Assembly (NCBI GenBank): GCA_028066595.1
Contig: JALCBJ010000014.1
Span: forward strand, 1 to 46,343
Origin: Thermoanaerobaculia bacterium
GTDB taxonomy: Bacteria; Acidobacteriota; Thermoanaerobaculia; Multivoradales; J023
DNA length: 46,343 bases
Direction: 5' to 3'
The notes below the pieces were generated by a model that was not told the DNA's origin, did no database searches, and worked only from the letters and a program-made list of their open reading frames with translations. Within the stretch, counting starts at the first letter, position 1. Every line of letters begins with the position of its first letter. Both the position numbers and the translations under genes were made by a program. Of this stretch, positions 8,516 through 16,592 are shown piece after piece.

Positions 8516-11500
8516 TCAGTCCGTGAGCGGAGTCGCTGCAGACGACGTGGTCACGTCTCGGCCGGACTCGAGCCGGGCGAGGAGCCGCTCGGCCGATTGA
8601 AAGTCGCGGTTGCGCTCGCCGAGTTGCACGCGCAAGGTCTCCATGGCAGCGGCGACCAGCTGCCGTGCCTCGCCCTCGAGACCGAGCTCCATCAGGCCGC
8701 GGGCAATACGGATTTTGGCGTTGGCCACGTACCAGCTGTCGCCCAGGTGCTGAGCCGACTCCCCGCCCGACACCTGATCCCACGAGCGAAGTCGTTCCAG
8801 GTAGGCCTTGGCGACGTCCAGGTGGGCCTCGCGCTCCTCTCCGGTGGCTCCGACGGCGGCCCACACCTCTGCTTCGGCACCGTCGAGCGGTAGCTCGTGC
8901 TGCCAAGTAGACGTGAGGCTCAGGGCCAGCTCTGCGAGACGCGGCCGCACCGGGTCTCCGGCTTTGGCGGAGTTCGACCAGGCCACCAGCATCCGGCCGA
9001 CCACCGCCGTGCGAGGGTCACTGCGGTCGAGATCGCGCGTGGCGGTTTCCAGCTCTTCGACCACCGGCGCCAGGTCCTCGGAGCTCAGCTCGCCCTCCGA
9101 GGCGCCGAAAGCGACACCGCCGCACAGGGTGTCCAGCCGATCGAGAATCGGAACGAGCTCGGCGTAGCGCCCGGCCATCACCCAACGGACGAACGGCCAG
9201 GGTACGGGCCAGGAAGATCTGGCGCCGATCTCGGCCAGGGCCCGCCGGTAGGGCTCGGCTCTCTGGGGCCGATCCCAAGCGTCGTAGAGGTGAATCAGGC
9301 GACCGAACGAGTCGATGGGGAAGACGGTCGCCGGATCGTCGGTGATCTGCAACATCACGGCGTGGCTTTCCACGAGCAAGGGCTCCGCTTCGGCGAACCG
9401 GCCTTGCGCCGAGAGGTTCTCTCCCAACATTGCGCGGGTGAAGGCCACCTGGAAGTTGTCGGGCTCGAAGACTTCTTCCATGTCCGCGAGTACCTGGCGC
9501 AGCATCTCTTCGGCCTCGGCTGCACGGCCGGAGCGATTGAGAACACCCGCCAGCATGCCTGCCGACTCGCCCACATCGGGGTGACTGTGCGGCAGAACGC
9601 GTTTCCGGATGTCGAGGGCACAGCGGAAGAACTCGTCGCTACGCGACTCGTGGGGTGTGAACCATAAGGAGAAGCCGGCGTCCATACATCCGTCGGCTAG
9701 AAGGGGCCAGAGAGCGTCGTCGGACGCGAGCTGACCTCGAGCCAGTTCGCTGGCATCAGCCAGCAACTCGTGGGCTCGGTCGATGGGTGTTGGATCGGGG
9801 TGATGTACGCCGCTGCGCAACTGGACGATGAACTCGTCGAGCACGGACGCCAGCTCCGAGTGATCCGCGCGCACGATGTCGTGCGCGACCTGGCGGGCGC
9901 GATGGGATGCCTCCCGGGCATCAGGACGCTCGAGGCGGTGTAGCACGTGGGTGAGGGTCCACAGGGTGTCGTAGATCTCCCGTGGCGCCAGGCCACCGTG
10001 ACGGTCCGACAGCTCCACTGCGTCACGTAGTTGGCGCTCCGCGAGCTTGTGCTCGCCGAGGCTTTCGTACGCGCGTCCGAGCGTGGAACGAACGCGTGCC
10101 TCGGCTTCGGGTTGTCCGGCAAGGGTTTCGTTGGCTCGGGCTGCGGCGCGGTCCAGCAGAGTCCGGACGGATAGGTCCGGCTTCAGAGCCACCTCTGGGT
10201 CGGCGAGTGCCAGCGTCTGTACCAGGAAGTCGGTGGCGGCCTCGGCGCGCCGGGTTTCGACGCGGGCGGCGTCCCGTTGGCGCGACGCTTCCAGCAGGCC
10301 GGCGACGGTTCCCAGAGCGCCGCCGAGAATCGCCAGCAGCAACAAGGCAGCGAGCACCGACTGGGCACGGTTTCGGCGAAGGAATTTGCGCAGTCTGTAG
10401 GCGGTGCTCGGCGGGCCGGCTGCCACGGGTTCGTCGCGAAGGTGTCGGCGAACGTCTTCCGCCAGCTCCGAGGCTGCGGCATAGCGTCGTTCGCGGTCTT
10501 TCTCGAGCGCCTTGAGCACGATCCAGTCGAGATCACCGCGTAGCCTGCGGCCGAACTCACGGGGACCGGCTTGGCGTGACGGCTTGAGTGGCTCGTCCTC
10601 TCGGATCCTCCGTTCGATCTCGGCGAGCCCGACATCGGATCCGTCACTCGAGGCCGGGCCGCCGGCAGCGAACGGGGTCGTCCCGGTCAACAATTCGTAG
10701 AGCAAGACACCCAGGCTGTAAACGTCCGCCCGGGTGTCCACGTCCACCTCGCCTACCGCTTGCTCCGGCGACATGTAAGCCGGAGTGCCGAGCATGCGGT
10801 AGGCAGCGCTGTGAAGCGTTTGGTCGGTGAGCCGACCGTGCAGCGCCTTGGCGATACCGAAGTCGATCACCTTGGGCACCGAGCGAGTGCCCTGGCCACT
10901 GTCCGTCGCGGTTCCCGAGTCGGGGTCGCACACGAGGATGTTGGAGGGTTTCAGGTCGCGGTGGACGACGCCTTTTTGGTGGGCGTGCTGCACCGCCTCG
11001 CAAATCTCCACGAACAGTTCCAGACGCCGACGCAGATCCAGCTCGCGAGCTCTGCAGAAGATCGTCACCGGCTCGCCGCGTACCAGCTCCATGACGAAGA
11101 ACGGCCGGCCACCGTCGGTGACTCCACCATCCAGCACCTGAGCGATCGAACGGTGGTCCATCAAGGCGAGTGCTTGACGCTCTGCCTCGAACCGGGCCAC
11201 GACTTCGCGGGTGTCCATGCCCACCTTCAGCACCTTGAGTGCCACCTCGCGTTGCATAGGGCGCAGCTGCTCGGCGCGATAGACGACGCCGAAGCCGCCT
11301 TCGCCCAGAAGCTCTAGCAGCCGATATCGCCCGAGCTCCGTTCCCGCGTCGAGGGCCGTCAGCCCATGGGTCGAAGCCTCGTTCCGCGGCGGAGCCGAGG
11401 TGGTGGTCGCAGCGATCTCTGGACGCGGCAACGTCGCATCGTCGGCGTCGGCGATGCGCAGCATGGCCTCCAACTTGGCGCGCAGCTCCGAATCCGCAGG

Positions 11501-11596
11501 GCTCTCACCCAGCTCTCGATTCAGGAACGTCGAGCGTTCGGCGGGCTGGAGATCGCAGCTGGCGTGGAACAGCTCTTCGAGTCGTTTCAGGTCCAT
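8516..11596 (-). CDS. transmembrane Ser/Thr protein kinase with TPR-like C-terminal region
   Basis: A 1026-residue Hanks-type kinase. Residues 91-390 form the kinase domain: glycine loop LGEGGFGVVY, ATP lysine K121 in VALKVLK, catalytic VHRDLKPSN (D214), DFG at 245-247, and GTPAYMSPEQA at the P+1 loop. One hydrophobic segment (about 414-434) places the kinase in the cytoplasm and residues 435-1026 outside. That part holds helical TPR-like repeats (LGRAYESLGEHKLAERQL and others). The ATG at 11596 lies inside the last codons of the sigma factor gene (10-base overlap), which fixes the start. Residues 1-85 resemble the short helical N-terminus common in these kinases. Overlap with an ECF gene suggests the kinase acts on that sigma factor. 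Confidence 0.92.
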   Translation of the reverse strand: MDLKRLEELFHASCDLQPAERSTFLNRELGESPADSELRAKLEAMLRIADADDATLPRPEIAATTTSAPPRNEASTHGLTALDAGTELGRYRLLELLGEGGFGVVYRAEQLRPMQREVALKVLKVGMDTREVVARFEAERQALALMDHRSIAQVLDGGVTDGGRPFFVMELVRGEPVTIFCRARELDLRRRLELFVEICEAVQHAHQKGVVHRDLKPSNILVCDPDSGTATDSGQGTRSVPKVIDFGIAKALHGRLTDQTLHSAAYRMLGTPAYMSPEQAVGEVDVDTRADVYSLGVLLYELLTGTTPFAAGGPASSDGSDVGLAEIERRIREDEPLKPSRQAGPREFGRRLRGDLDWIVLKALEKDRERRYAAASELAEDVRRHLRDEPVAAGPPSTAYRLRKFLRRNRAQSVLAALLLLAILGGALGTVAGLLEASRQRDAARVETRRAEAATDFLVQTLALADPEVALKPDLSVRTLLDRAAARANETLAGQPEAEARVRSTLGRAYESLGEHKLAERQLRDAVELSDRHGGLAPREIYDTLWTLTHVLHRLERPDAREASHRARQVAHDIVRADHSELASVLDEFIVQLRSGVHHPDPTPIDRAHELLADASELARGQLASDDALWPLLADGCMDAGFSLWFTPHESRSDEFFRCALDIRKRVLPHSHPDVGESAGMLAGVLNRSGRAAEAEEMLRQVLADMEEVFEPDNFQVAFTRAMLGENLSAQGRFAEAEPLLVESHAVMLQITDDPATVFPIDSFGRLIHLYDAWDRPQRAEPYRRALAEIGARSSWPVPWPFVRWVMAGRYAELVPILDRLDTLCGGVAFGASEGELSSEDLAPVVEELETATRDLDRSDPRTAVVGRMLVAWSNSAKAGDPVRPRLAELALSLTSTWQHELPLDGAEAEVWAAVGATGEEREAHLDVAKAYLERLRSWDQVSGGESAQHLGDSWYVANAKIRIARGLMELGLEGEARQLVAAAMETLRVQLGERNRDFQSAERLLARLESGRDVTTSSAATPLTD

Positions 11597-12186
11597 CCGG
11601 ATCCTTCGTCCAGTTCGGAGCGCAGCCAGGTCCTGATGAAACGCCAGTCGCGCTCCACGGTGCCGACGGAGACACCCAGGACCTCCGCGGTCTCGGGTAC
11701 CGTCAGCCCGGCGAACCAGCGGAGGTCCACGATCTTGGCTTTCCTGGGGTCCTCGATCTCGAGCTTGCGTAGCGCTGCGTCCACCGCCAGAACGTCGGCC
11801 GCCGGTGGTGCGATGGCCAATGCCGGTTCGAGCTCCACCGCGTCGACGTCCATCCGGCGTTGTTCTCCGCCGTGTCGTATCCGCGCCTTGCGTCGCGCTT
11901 GCTCCACCAGAATGCGCCGCATGGCCAGGGCAGCCGCACCGAAGAAATGCGCCTTGCTGTTCCACCCCGGATCTCCGCGACCCACGAGGCGTACCCAGGC
12001 CTCGTGGACCAATGCCGTCGGCTGCAGCGTCTGTCCGGGGCGCTCCCGCGCCAGGCGGGCCCTGGCCAGCACTCGCAGCTCGTCGTAGAGCAACGGCAGC
12101 AGCTCTTCGGCGGGCTTCAGATCCTTCGCCGTGCGCTCGAGGATCGCCGTGACCTCGTTCGAGGAGGAGATTGCAGGCGTCGACAT
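11587..12186 (-). CDS. ECF-like sigma factor linked to a Ser/Thr kinase (TIGR02999/ECF43-like)
   Basis: A 199-residue sigma-70-family factor. Region 2 includes LLPLLYDELRVLARARLARE, then QTLQPTALVHEAWVRLV, and ends with the AHFFGAAALAMRRILVEQAR helix. Region 4 has the helix-turn-helix ETAEVLGVSVGTVERDWRF. The QTLQPTALVHE pattern marks the group often called TIGR02999. In the related ECF43 factors, region 2.2 lacks the usual acidic core-binding patch and is activated by threonine phosphorylation from a neighbouring kinase (EcfP/PknT in Vibrio). The start at 12186 avoids overlap with modC; an ATG at 12216 would add 10 residues and overlap it by 20 bases. The kinase gene starts inside this one. 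Confidence 0.87.
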   Translation of the reverse strand: MSTPAISSSNEVTAILERTAKDLKPAEELLPLLYDELRVLARARLARERPGQTLQPTALVHEAWVRLVGRGDPGWNSKAHFFGAAALAMRRILVEQARRKARIRHGGEQRRMDVDAVELEPALAIAPPAADVLAVDAALRKLEIEDPRKAKIVDLRWFAGLTVPETAEVLGVSVGTVERDWRFIRTWLRSELDEGSGWT

Positions 12187-12196
12187 GGCGATTATT

Positions 12197-13327
12197 CTAC
12201 GATCGCGTTCCGCCATAGATGCGGCACGACGCCGCTTTGATGACCAGGTAGATCTGTAGGCCCGCGTCGAGACCGAGCTCGTCGGGCGTGACCTCTGTCA
12301 CCTCCACCGCGAGCTCCGGCAGGTCGTCCGCCAGAAGCGCTGATATCAGACACCTACCGTCGACGTTCTCCACCCGAGTGATGGAGGCCACCAGGACGTT
12401 GCGGGCCGAGATACCCGACGGTCTCTCCGTGGCGATGAGGATCTCGTTCGACGGAATGGCGAGATAGAGGCTCTCGCCTGGTTCTTGCGCGGCGCGGAAG
12501 GTCTTTAGCTCGAGTCCCGAGCGGCCAAGTGCCAGGACGCTCGTTCCTCCGGCGTGATGGGAGACCCGTGCGGGGATTACGTTTTCGAAGCCGTCCTCGC
12601 CAGCCAGCGCGTAGACCTTCGGATCGCGCAGCACCCGTCGCGGCTCGCCATGAGCGATGACGTCGCCATCGCGCAGTACCACGATCTCGTCGCACAAGGC
12701 TTGGACCTCGGTGGGGTCGTGGGAGACGAAGAGCATGGGGATGGGGTGACCCGCGAGTCTCCCGATCGATCCCGCAAGCTCCTCGCAAACCTTCTGCAAG
12801 ACGGGTAGGAGGCGCCGGCGCAGAGGCAGGTCCAACGCGGACAGGGGCTCGTCGAGGAGCAGGAGATCCGGCGCCGAGCAGAGCGCCCGGCCCAGAGCCA
12901 CCCGCTGACGCTCGCCGCCGGAAAGCGTGGCCGGATACCGCGAAAGCAGGGGGGCCAGCTCCAACACCGACGCAACGTGGCTCAGAAGGTCCTCGTGGTC
13001 GACCCCGGCCTGACGGGCTCGACGCGAGCCAGACAGTAAGTTGCCACGCACGTCGAGGTGGGGAAAGAGCAGACCGTGTTGAGGCACATAACCGACACTG
13101 CGCTGCTCGGGGGGCAGGCAGATACCGCACGTGGAATCCAAGAACGTGATGTCGTCGAGGCGGATCAGGCCGCGCGCCGACGGGCGTAGCCCAGCGACCG
13201 CTTCCAGCAGGCTCGACTTGCCGGCACCGGAGCGTCCGAAGATCCCGGTGACCGGTCCGAGGGCGGCCAGGTCGACCTGCAGATCGAAGCGGTCGAGTGC
13301 CATGCGGAGATCCAGTCGGAGCTTCAT
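12197..13327 (-). CDS. modC: molybdate ABC transporter ATP-binding protein ModC
   Basis: A 376-residue ATPase that powers molybdate import. Walker A is GRSGAGKS (31-38), the Q-loop [10 protein letters not shown] follows at about 80, the signature LSGGERQRV is at 135-143, Walker B LLLLDEP is at 155-161, and VSHDP is the H-loop. The C-terminal 70 residues ([10 protein letters not shown] to IKAASCRIY) are the Mop-type molybdate-binding domain that separates ModC from other importers. The start overlaps the modB stop (ATGA at 13324-13327), so the proteins are translationally coupled. Ten bases separate its stop from the sigma factor start. Confidence 0.94.
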   Translation of the reverse strand: MKLRLDLRMALDRFDLQVDLAALGPVTGIFGRSGAGKSSLLEAVAGLRPSARGLIRLDDITFLDSTCGICLPPEQRSVGYVPQHGLLFPHLDVRGNLLSGSRRARQAGVDHEDLLSHVASVLELAPLLSRYPATLSGGERQRVALGRALCSAPDLLLLDEPLSALDLPLRRRLLPVLQKVCEELAGSIGRLAGHPIPMLFVSHDPTEVQALCDEIVVLRDGDVIAHGEPRRVLRDPKVYALAGEDGFENVIPARVSHHAGGTSVLALGRSGLELKTFRAAQEPGESLYLAIPSNEILIATERPSGISARNVLVASITRVENVDGRCLISALLADDLPELAVEVTEVTPDELGLDAGLQIYLVIKAASCRIYGGTRS

Positions 13328-14016
13328 GATTCCGTACGTCTCGAGCGCGCCTGTTGGGAGTTGCCGAGGGCGGTACCCGGACCGAGCGACTCGGCAACCC
13401 AGATCGCCACCAGGCCGAGAAGCAGCGCCACGATCATCAGCAAGTGGGCTGTGCGGTGGTCCCCGACCTGTTGCGCCGAGAAGATCGCTGATGCCAGGGT
13501 CTGTGTGCGGCCCGGAATATTGCCGGCGATGGTGACGGTGGCCCCGAATTCGCCGACGGCGCGAGTGAATCCCAGGATCGTCGCGGCCACGAGCCCGCGA
13601 ACGGACAGAGGCAGCACGATGCGGAGGAATGTCTCCACCGGGCCGTAGCCGAGTGTGCGAGCCATGTGTTCGAGCTGTGGATCGATCGACTCGAATGTCA
13701 CCCGCACCGTCCGCACGACCAGCGGGAGCGACATGACCGCCGCGGCCAAGACCGCAGCCTTCCAGGTGAGGAGAATCCCCAGGTCGAGCCCCAGGGTGTG
13801 ACGTCCTAGGGGCCCGTCGACCGCCAAAAGACGCAGCAGGAGAAATCCGACGGCGGTGGGTGGCAGCACCAGCGGTAGCCCGACCACCGCGGAGATCAAA
13901 CGTTTGCCGGGAAACTCGAAGCGGGCGAGGGCATAGCCGAGCACCACCGACGGTACGAGGACGCCGACGGTGGCGAGGCTCGCCACCTGGAGAGTCAGCA
14001 GCAGGATCTCCAGCAC
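13324..14016 (-). CDS. modB: molybdate ABC transporter permease ModB
   Basis: A 230-residue inner-membrane permease with five to six hydrophobic helices. The family hallmarks are [14 protein letters not shown] near residue 50 and the EAA-like loop [20 protein letters not shown] followed by [10 protein letters not shown]. It starts with GTG at 14016, six bases after the modA stop, and ends overlapping modC. It forms the channel for molybdate delivered by ModA. The family call is secure; tungstate cannot be excluded as a substrate. Confidence 0.94.
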   Translation of the reverse strand: MLEILLLTLQVASLATVGVLVPSVVLGYALARFEFPGKRLISAVVGLPLVLPPTAVGFLLLRLLAVDGPLGRHTLGLDLGILLTWKAAVLAAAVMSLPLVVRTVRVTFESIDPQLEHMARTLGYGPVETFLRIVLPLSVRGLVAATILGFTRAVGEFGATVTIAGNIPGRTQTLASAIFSAQQVGDHRTAHLLMIVALLLGLVAIWVAESLGPGTALGNSQQARSRRTES

Positions 14017-14022
14017 GTCGAC

Positions 14023-14829
14023 CTACTGTGTGGGTGGCCGAGACGTGGGCGGCAGAAAGCCGTGGCGCTCCGCGACGGCGAGGGCCGCAGGCGTGCCGAG
14101 GTACTCGAGGAACGCCGCGGCCTCGCCATGAGGGGAGTCCTTGGCGACCAGACCGCCCCAGTAGACGATGTCGATCCCGTCTCTCGACGGGAGCTCGAAC
14201 AGGGTCTCGATCCGATCCGAGGTCGTGGCGTCGGTTCGGTAGACGAAACCCACGAGCGCCGGGTCTGTCTCTATCAGTGCCAACGCGGCGCGTACGTCGA
14301 GCGCCGGAACGAGCTGCGATTCCACGCGTTTCCAGAGCCCTTCGGCCACGAGATAAGACTTCGCGTAGCGCCCGGCGGGCACGGCCTCCGGGTCCGCCAT
14401 CACCAGACTCCGGTCGGTACCGAGACTGTCGGCCAGCGGCTTCAAACCGTCGATCGTCAGCTCTGCATCGTGACGGGCGACCAGGACCAGTTGGTTGGCG
14501 AAGACGGTCCGTTGACTGCCGGCCTCCAGCCGGTGTGAGGACAGCAAGTCGTCGACCCAGATCTTGTCTGCGGAGAGAAACACGTCGGCCTGCGGTGTCG
14601 CATGAATCTGTTGGGCCAGGACATTCGAGCCGGCGAAGTTCAGCTCCACCGAGACTCCGGTTCGTGAGCGCTCCTCGAAGTCGAGCGCCAGCTCGGTCAC
14701 CACATCGTGCAGGCTCGCGGCGGCGGAAACGCGGAGCATCCGGACCGATTCGTCTGAGCCGGCGCAGGCGGCGAGGGCCGTCAGGCTCAGGAGCATGAGC
14801 CCGCGGGATACTCGCAAGATGTCTGACAT
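14023..14829 (-). CDS. modA: molybdate-binding lipoprotein ModA
   Basis: A 268-residue periplasmic substrate-binding protein. The N-terminus is a lipoprotein signal with LAAC lipobox (Cys22), so it is anchored to a membrane. The mature part begins LRVSAAASLHDVVTELA and has FAGSNVLAQQI and ADVFLSADK, the anion-binding segments of ModA. It ends HGFLPPTSR. Length is normal. It is the first gene of modABC and starts 78 bases from the divergent ECF sigma factor. No molybdoenzyme is visible in this window, so its user lies elsewhere. Confidence 0.94.
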   Translation of the reverse strand: MSDILRVSRGLMLLSLTALAACAGSDESVRMLRVSAAASLHDVVTELALDFEERSRTGVSVELNFAGSNVLAQQIHATPQADVFLSADKIWVDDLLSSHRLEAGSQRTVFANQLVLVARHDAELTIDGLKPLADSLGTDRSLVMADPEAVPAGRYAKSYLVAEGLWKRVESQLVPALDVRAALALIETDPALVGFVYRTDATTSDRIETLFELPSRDGIDIVYWGGLVAKDSPHGEAAAFLEYLGTPAALAVAERHGFLPPTSRPPTQ

Positions 14830-14907
14830 ATGCCTGTAGCTTAACCTGATCCGAACTTTTTGATCGGCGAGCGAAGGATTTCGCCGCCTCGACGACTCCT
14901 ACGGGAA
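14830..14907. promoter_or_regulatory. divergent control region between modA and the ECF sigma factor gene
   Basis: The 78 bases between the two outward-facing starts must hold both promoters, or at least their cores. An A/T-rich patch (GAACTTTTTGATC at 14853-14865) stands out from the GC-rich surroundings and GATC occurs on both sides of it. I see no clear sigma-70 hexamer pair, no ModE-type palindrome and no Moco riboswitch. If the first-gene start is the TTG at 14860, the region is only 30 bases long. Confidence 0.35.
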
Positions 14908-15561
14908 ATGACTCATCACTTCGAAGATCTCCGACTCGTCCGCCGCGTTCTGCGTGGCGAAGAATCGGCATTCGAAGAGTTCTTCGGCCACTACTTTCCG
15001 GGGCTTTTCCGGTTTGCCGCGGCCCGGCTGGGCGACGAGTCGATGGCCGAGGAAGTGGCGCAACAGACACTCTGCGTCGCGATGGGCAAGCTAGCCAGCT
15101 ACCGCGGAGAGGCCGCATTGTTCTCTTGGTTGTGTACTTTTTGCCGGCACGAGATGTTCCGCGCCCTGCGCTCGAGCGGGAAGGCCGCTCAGCCCGTAGG
15201 CCTCGCCGAGGATTTGCCTCAGGTACGGGGAGCTCTGGAGTCCCTGTTCGACGTCTCGGCGATGGTTGGTGGTCCGGATGACGAGCTCGATCGCCGGGAG
15301 CTGGCGCGTTGGGTGCGCAGACTGCTCGATCAGCTACCCCGTCGCTACGGTCACGCTTTACGTTGGAAGTACCTGGACGAGCTGTCGGTTCGTCAGATCG
15401 CCGAACGACTGGGGATCACCCCCAAGGCTGCCGAATCGGTGCTCAGCCGGGCTCGCGTCGCGTTTCGCGATGCTCTGTCGACCCTGGGGCCCGACGCGGC
15501 GGCGCTGCTGGCACGCGCAGCGGCACCGAACTTCGAAGCAAAAACTGGGAATTCGCTGTGA
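14908..15561 (+). CDS. ECF sigma factor (RpoE/FecI-like)
   Basis: A 217-residue extracytoplasmic-function sigma factor. Region 2 reads FEEFFGHYFPGLFRFAAARL, then DESMAEEVAQQTL, and WLCTFCRHEMFRALR. Region 4 reads LPRRYGHALRWKYLDELSVR, then QIAERLGITPKAAESVLSRA, a clear helix-turn-helix. I choose ATG 14908, which follows ACGGGAA; an in-frame TTG at 14860 would add 16 residues that do not look like a sigma N-terminus. The stop overlaps the FecR-like start (GTGA, 15558-15561). Gene order sigma, FecR-like, STN outer-membrane protein is that of iron-type cell-surface signalling. It presumably also drives its own operon. Confidence 0.9.
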   Translation: MTHHFEDLRLVRRVLRGEESAFEEFFGHYFPGLFRFAAARLGDESMAEEVAQQTLCVAMGKLASYRGEAALFSWLCTFCRHEMFRALRSSGKAAQPVGLAEDLPQVRGALESLFDVSAMVGGPDDELDRRELARWVRRLLDQLPRRYGHALRWKYLDELSVRQIAERLGITPKAAESVLSRARVAFRDALSTLGPDAAALLARAAAPNFEAKTGNSL

Positions 15562-16592
15562 ACGAATCATCGATCGATCCGAGCCGGGATCCGGAGCGAG
15601 ACACGGTCTCCGATCCGCTCGTGCGGCTCCTCCAACTGGCCGAGGCGGAGGCGCCGGAGATTCGTCCCGCGTCCTTCCGCCGAGCGCGAATGGCGGTGGA
15701 GTCCGAGTGGCTGCGGACCTTGCGAGCGCGCCGACGGCGGCGCTGGGCCGTGAGGGTGGCCGTCGGGGCGGGTTTGGCGGCCGCCGCCACTCTCACTTTG
15801 TGGCTACAGCTGCCCGGCCTGCTGGGTTTCAGATCCGACTTCCCCTCGGAGCCGCTAGCGGAGCTCGTCCGTGGCTCTCTGGAACAAGCAGGCCGGGCAG
15901 CCCATGCCGGAGCCAGTATCCTCGGTGGCGCCGAGCTGCAGACGTCCGAACACGAAGGCGCCGCGATTCTGCTTGCCGATGGCCGCTCGCTACGGCTGGC
16001 ACCAGAAACGAATCTCCGTCTGACGGGTGCGACGAGGATGGAGCTGACGGCAGGCGCGCTGTACGTTGATTCTCCGTCGGAGACCGAGGGCCGATCTCTG
16101 GTCATCTCCACGCCCTACGGCGAAGCCCGCAACCTGGCGACGCAGTTCGAGTTGAGAGTCGAGCAGGAGGCGTTGCGTCTACGGGTACGCGAAGGAAGAG
16201 TGCGCCTTGCGACGCCTATCCAGGATGTGGTCGCCAGTGCCGGCATGGAGGTGGAGTGGACTCCTGGCAAGTTGGAGACCCAGACCGTTCCCCTTCGCGG
16301 TGAGCTATGGCGCCCTTATGTCGAGCTCGCTCATTTCGACCTGGAAGGTGCATCGTTGTCCGAATTCCTCGACTGGGTGTGTCGCGAGACGGGTTGGCAG
16401 CTGCAGTGGAGCGATTCGGCTCTGGAGCTACGGTCGCGAGGCGTCGTTCTCCACGGCACCCTCGGCGGTACGCCGCCCCACCTCGCGCCGGATGCGGTGC
16501 TTCCCACTGCCGGATTGATTTCGAATCTCGCCGACGACGTGCTTCAGATTTCAGAAGCCACAGCTCAGCACAACGACGGGAGTTTGCCATGA
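15558..16592 (+). CDS. FecR-like transmembrane anti-sigma regulator with STN-like C-terminus
   Basis: A 344-residue single-pass inner-membrane protein. Residues 1-60 are cytoplasmic and basic; about 64-90 are a hydrophobic helix; about 135-225 match the FecR domain (AAILLADGRSLRLAPETNL, MELTAGALYVD, then VISTPYGEARNLATQFELRV and VREGRVRL). The C-terminus (about 260-333) has a small alpha-beta fold like the STN/DUF4974 unit that ends many FecR proteins: LSEFLDWVCRETGWQLQWS followed by LHGTLGGTPP. GTG start overlaps the sigma stop and its own stop overlaps the next ATG, so all three proteins are coupled. It should hold or relay activity of the upstream sigma factor. Confidence 0.87.
   Translation: MNESSIDPSRDPERDTVSDPLVRLLQLAEAEAPEIRPASFRRARMAVESEWLRTLRARRRRRWAVRVAVGAGLAAAATLTLWLQLPGLLGFRSDFPSEPLAELVRGSLEQAGRAAHAGASILGGAELQTSEHEGAAILLADGRSLRLAPETNLRLTGATRMELTAGALYVDSPSETEGRSLVISTPYGEARNLATQFELRVEQEALRLRVREGRVRLATPIQDVVASAGMEVEWTPGKLETQTVPLRGELWRPYVELAHFDLEGASLSEFLDWVCRETGWQLQWSDSALELRSRGVVLHGTLGGTPPHLAPDAVLPTAGLISNLADDVLQISEATAQHNDGSLP

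Noticed and set aside
11597..11965. Extension of the kinase frame upstream of 11596
   Set aside because: It runs in another frame through the sigma factor gene and has a low-complexity Arg/Gly translation. The ATG at 11596 starts the family-like helix.
14830..14907. Molybdenum cofactor riboswitch or ModE site before modA
   Set aside because: The 78-base spacer is too short for the riboswitch and shows no ModE-like palindrome.
13328..15118. Long minus-strand frame continuing upstream of modC
   Set aside because: It crosses modB, modA and part of the divergent sigma gene, all of which have strong family matches. It is a by-product of high GC content.
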